Part shown: positions 60,906-64,000 of the stretch, in pieces | Numbering within the stretch: the first letter of the stretch is position 1 | How the letters are laid out: every line of letters starts with the position of its first letter | Assembly: GCA_015680685.1 (NCBI GenBank) | Contig: MNCI01020816.1 | Span: 293,111-357,110, forward strand | DNA: 64,000 nt | Direction of reading: 5' to 3' | Origin: Gnetum montanum | Lineage: Eukaryota > Streptophyta > Gnetopsida > Gnetales > Gnetaceae | Made by a program: the position numbers and the translations under genes | The notes under the pieces: generated by a model | The model's input: the letters and a program-made list of their open reading frames with translations, nothing else | What the model was told of the DNA's origin: nothing | Database searches by the model: none

Positions 60906-61729
60906 GAATATACCATCTGTCCAAAGTCACCATCAAGAATATGTACTCCACCAAACTCTTTCTTTCTCTACCTAATCACACACTTGTGCTTTTTTCTTTT
61001 TCTTCTTTTTTACTTTCTACACAAAATAAATTCATGAAGGAAGAAATCACACTAGGCTAACCACATTCCGATCCTCTTAGCATTCATTGCCCTTTTTGAA
61101 TACCAAATCCTCCACCTTGTGCTAAGGGGGTTAGGCCATCATGTGCTTGCTAGAAGGAGCCCAAAATTCTTATATCTTTCTCTTAGTCATACGTGTTAAA
61201 GATCATTAATAGATCATGAGACTAATATTCAACTGTATTCAACCCATGATTCTCTTTCGGTGTATATCTGCCACTTCTAATTTGAAGATTTTGAGAACAT
61301 TCTCAAGCATAATATTCTCTACCATAAATATAGCATTTTAAACCTAGAGACCTTAGAGGATATTGGGAGAAACCTTTGAAATATAGTCGTTTGTCCCATG
61401 ACTCTTATTACTCTTGAAAAGCTTGACATTTTCCATAACCCTAGGATGAGGTTTGTTTACTTGGAGTTGGATTGGCATAAGAGTTTTTGAATCCACCAGA
61501 ATTCACATGTCCATCTCCTCTCTAAGACTCATTATCTATTTCTTATTCTTGAATAGCTACTCCATTACATCCTTATTCTTCTTTTCCACCTTGTAATCAG
61601 TCAAACTACCAACAACTTGGATGACCTTCCTGAATCCTATGATTTTGCAAATTTTGAGTTCATGCTAGACCCAAGGTTTGAGGCCATTGAGAAACAATCT
61701 ATACTTGTAGTTCTCATTTGACAAAGTCA
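60906..61729. other. Intergenic DNA before the right gypsy LTR
   Basis: No gene or specific repeat recognised. It may belong to the flanking gypsy element. Confidence 0.35.
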
Positions 61730-62400
61730 ATTTTTATTGCTCTATGATATCATATCTACAATATCGTAGCAACAATGTCATAACCAATGCTACATCATCA
61801 TTAATATGATGTCTTGGGATACGTGCAACCCTACAAATATTGACACTTGGATGCACGATTAGCAACTTTTCATTCCAAGTCTTGAGGAAACTCTTATAGT
61901 TTGTTTTCTTAGTTAGCGATAGAGTGAATGCATGTAGTATGATATTTAATAGTTGAACAGAATCTTTATTTGAGTGAATTATACTTGGATGCAATTCATG
62001 ATGGCAATAAAGATTGAGATTTCTTTCCATCATTGCAGCATCCACTTAATTTTATTTGTTTACTTAGCATAAATTCCATGTTTTCTTAGCTTAATCATTT
62101 ACATTTCCAAAGCACTTTATTTTACTTGCTCATTAATAAAGCAAAATGAGTGCGACTGGTTTCGAGTGTTAAAGTGTAATTGTTTGGTAACCTAGTAGTG
62201 GTTTCACTTGATTCGCTCAATGGTAAATTCACTTGGTAATCCCAGTAATGGTTACATAAGTCCAAGGCATGTTTAGTAAGCTAGGAATAGATGCTCATCG
62301 CTATAAGATAGAATATATTTACATTCTCATCATTACTTAGATTNATCTTCATCATCATTTGTTTTGTCAATGCCCCTTTGTAACTCTTTGGTAGGTGATA
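61730..62400 (+). mobile_element. Decayed gypsy 5' LTR, plus strand, approximate limits
   Basis: GGCAATAAAGATTGAGATTTC through CATTGCAGCATCCACTTAA (about 62007-62050) parallels GAAATAAAGATCGAGATTAC through GTTGCAGCATTCACTTAG at about 2600-2640 of the LTR at 2264. Later, TTTGGTAACCTAGTAG and CACTTGGTAATCCCAGTA parallel 2758-2805. A decayed GATATC/CAATATCG stretch at about 61745-61770 recalls the U3 palindromes. Ends are unclear; one N at 62344. Confidence 0.6.
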
Positions 62401-62639
62401 GTTTTTCCTTAGGTGTTGAAGCCATCTTATATGTGTGACGCTTGGTTAAGTATGTGTGTTATTATAATTATTTAAAGATTATGAAGATTGAATTTATGGT
62501 TCTTAATACAAAAANACCAAAGAGTTACAAAGAGGAAATGACAAAACAAATGATGATGAAGACTGAAGTATGCCTATGCAAACAAGTATCTCATATGCTC
62601 ACATTGATGCTTATTACCTTGATTTCACATTCATCTTTC

Positions 62640-63999
62640 ACTAAGATGAGTAGATGAGGTGGAGAGACCTATAGGGAAATATTGTTTTTCCTTCAAAGCA
62701 TTCAACACCTACCATGCTTCAAATAGATTTAAGGAGAATGAATTTACGTCATGCATAAGAAGGGTACCATGTGACCAAAAAAATGACAAGACCCTATCAA
62801 CCCACAGATGTACAAGTGCAAAGAGATGCTATTATGGAAACCAAACATGAGTATAACAAGGGAAAGCAGGTTAACTCTCCTATTGTCCTTGAAGAACTTG
62901 ATGGTGATGCATTTTTAGTAGAGAAAATCCATCATGATCATGAAGTCTATTCCCAAATGCTTATTTGTCTAGAAGAACCTATCAAGGTGCACCTATATTC
63001 ATCCCTCATAGAGACACCAAGAAGAGAACCAAAGGACTCTAAGTATAAGCAGGACTCAAGGCTTGGAGCTTGCATTGGATCACAAAGAAATGAATACTAG
63101 ACTCATAGAAGGAGAACTAGCTAGCATTGTTCTCTAACAACTTCGTCTTCCTCCTCATGATCATTGGTGGACTCTAACATAAAGAAATGAAGGTACATAA
63201 AGAATGATAGGGAAAGACATCAGGCTCATGATAAACATGAGTATTGGCCAAGACACCTTGATGAAGAAGATGAAGGGCATGAGCAACAAAGGAACAGAGA
63301 TAGATGTGTAGAGAAAGAGTGATATGAATATAAAAGGAGGCATCACTACAATTGAGCATATGAGCCCTATGATCATGAAGAACCCCTATTAGCTACTTGC
63401 AACATGATCAACATAAGGGAAGTTGTGTATATTCCAACTAGACATGTGAGGGACAATTGCATCAAGTCACTTGATATGAACAATATTTCTAAGTTGAAGG
63501 TCGAGTTAATATAGATCCATAAAATCACCTTCAAGCATTTCACGATGCCTATGCCCTATAGAATATTAGAAAACTTAAGTTGTTTCCTTAGACACTCATC
63601 AAGGAGGTAGAAAACTAGTACAAATCATTAGAACTTGAATTAATCAGAAGGTGGAGTACCATGCTTGAACTTTTCAATGACAAATACCAAACCTACTCTC
63701 AGGTGTCCAATCTTAGAAAGCAAATCTAGGGCTAGAAGCAAGGGACACATGAATCCCTTGATGCAGTGATGAGCAAATACTACTCTCTTATGCATAGGTG
63801 TCCATGCCATGGATTTTCCAAAAGGGTGTAGCTTTGACACATTATTGATGGGTTGAGGAATAAAACTAGAGAAACCCCTAGGATCTATGTCAAAGGAAGA
63901 CTATCAAAGATGACTGTCCATCAAATTTAGAGGCTAATTGACCAAGTGGCAAAGGAGGAAGATGAGTTAAAAAAGAGAGAATCAGCTGAGGAGTATAAT
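62640..63999 (+). pseudogene. Decayed gypsy gag, runs off the right edge
   Basis: From about 63630 the sequence reads LFNDKYQTYSQVSNLRKQI, KQGTHESLDAVMSKYYSLMH, RCPCHGFSKRV, HIIDGLRNKTRETPRIYV and LIDQVAKEEDELKKRES. This is the retrotransposon gag domain order of plant Tat/Athila-like gypsy elements (RQGxxESLxxxxxRF, CPxHGF, FYxGL). Stops (TAG, TGA) interrupt it, several where CAG or CAA would fit, as expected from deamination of methylated C. An open stretch at 62771-63100 (VLEELDGDAFLVEKIHHDHE) and a charged, His/Arg-rich part near 63200-63360 precede it. It lies downstream of the LTR at 61730-62400 in the right order. N at 62515. Confidence 0.75.
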
Positions 64000-64000
64000 C

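Overview
This is nuclear DNA of a plant. It holds one spliced plant gene with introns of about 6.6 kb, two MIR396 microRNA hairpins, a xyloglucan endotransglucosylase/hydrolase (XTH) pseudogene, and many decayed Ty3/gypsy, Ty1/copia, LINE and SINE copies. Introns this long and full of old transposons suggest a large-genome seed plant, most likely a gymnosperm. That is inference: no sequence here fixes the species. Runs of N and near-identical blocks joined at N show a draft assembly.

Layout. 1-4760: nested retrotransposons. A minus-strand gypsy element runs off the left edge; a plus-strand LTR lies at 2264-3147; a solo LTR at 3643-4655 has split a LINE reverse transcriptase. 5541-29777: a complete 11-exon gene, plus strand, for MIP2, the plant Sec39/NBAS-type subunit of the ER tethering complex. 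Its introns carry copia remnants, SINEs, an inverted-repeat element with a captured gene fragment, and LINE pieces. 32453-34213: a broken XTH gene. 34.2-41.2 kb: AT-rich DNA with an assembly-suspect repeat block at 36242-38600. 41.2-45.0 kb: little recognisable.

45083-45176: a MIR396 hairpin on the minus strand. Its likely promoter, with a TATA box and a GC-rich patch carrying TCP-type motifs, lies at 46.1-46.8 kb. 48.7-52.6 kb: AT-rich DNA with several tRNA-derived SINEs and a LINE tail. 54956-55062: a second MIR396-type hairpin on the plus strand, so the two loci are divergent and about 10 kb apart. 56.8-61 kb: repeats and one small unassigned ORF. 61.7-64 kb: a decayed gypsy LTR and gag on the plus strand that run off the right edge.

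The working parts are MIP2 (Golgi-to-ER retrograde transport) and the MIR396 pair (in other plants this family represses GRF transcription factors). They have no evident functional link; nearly everything else is transposon debris. I found no sign of a new multi-gene system. The most notable signals are the divergent MIR396 pair, the palindrome array in the gypsy LTRs, the solo LTR splitting a LINE, the gene fragment inside an inverted-repeat element, and the doubtful assembly near 37-38.6 kb.
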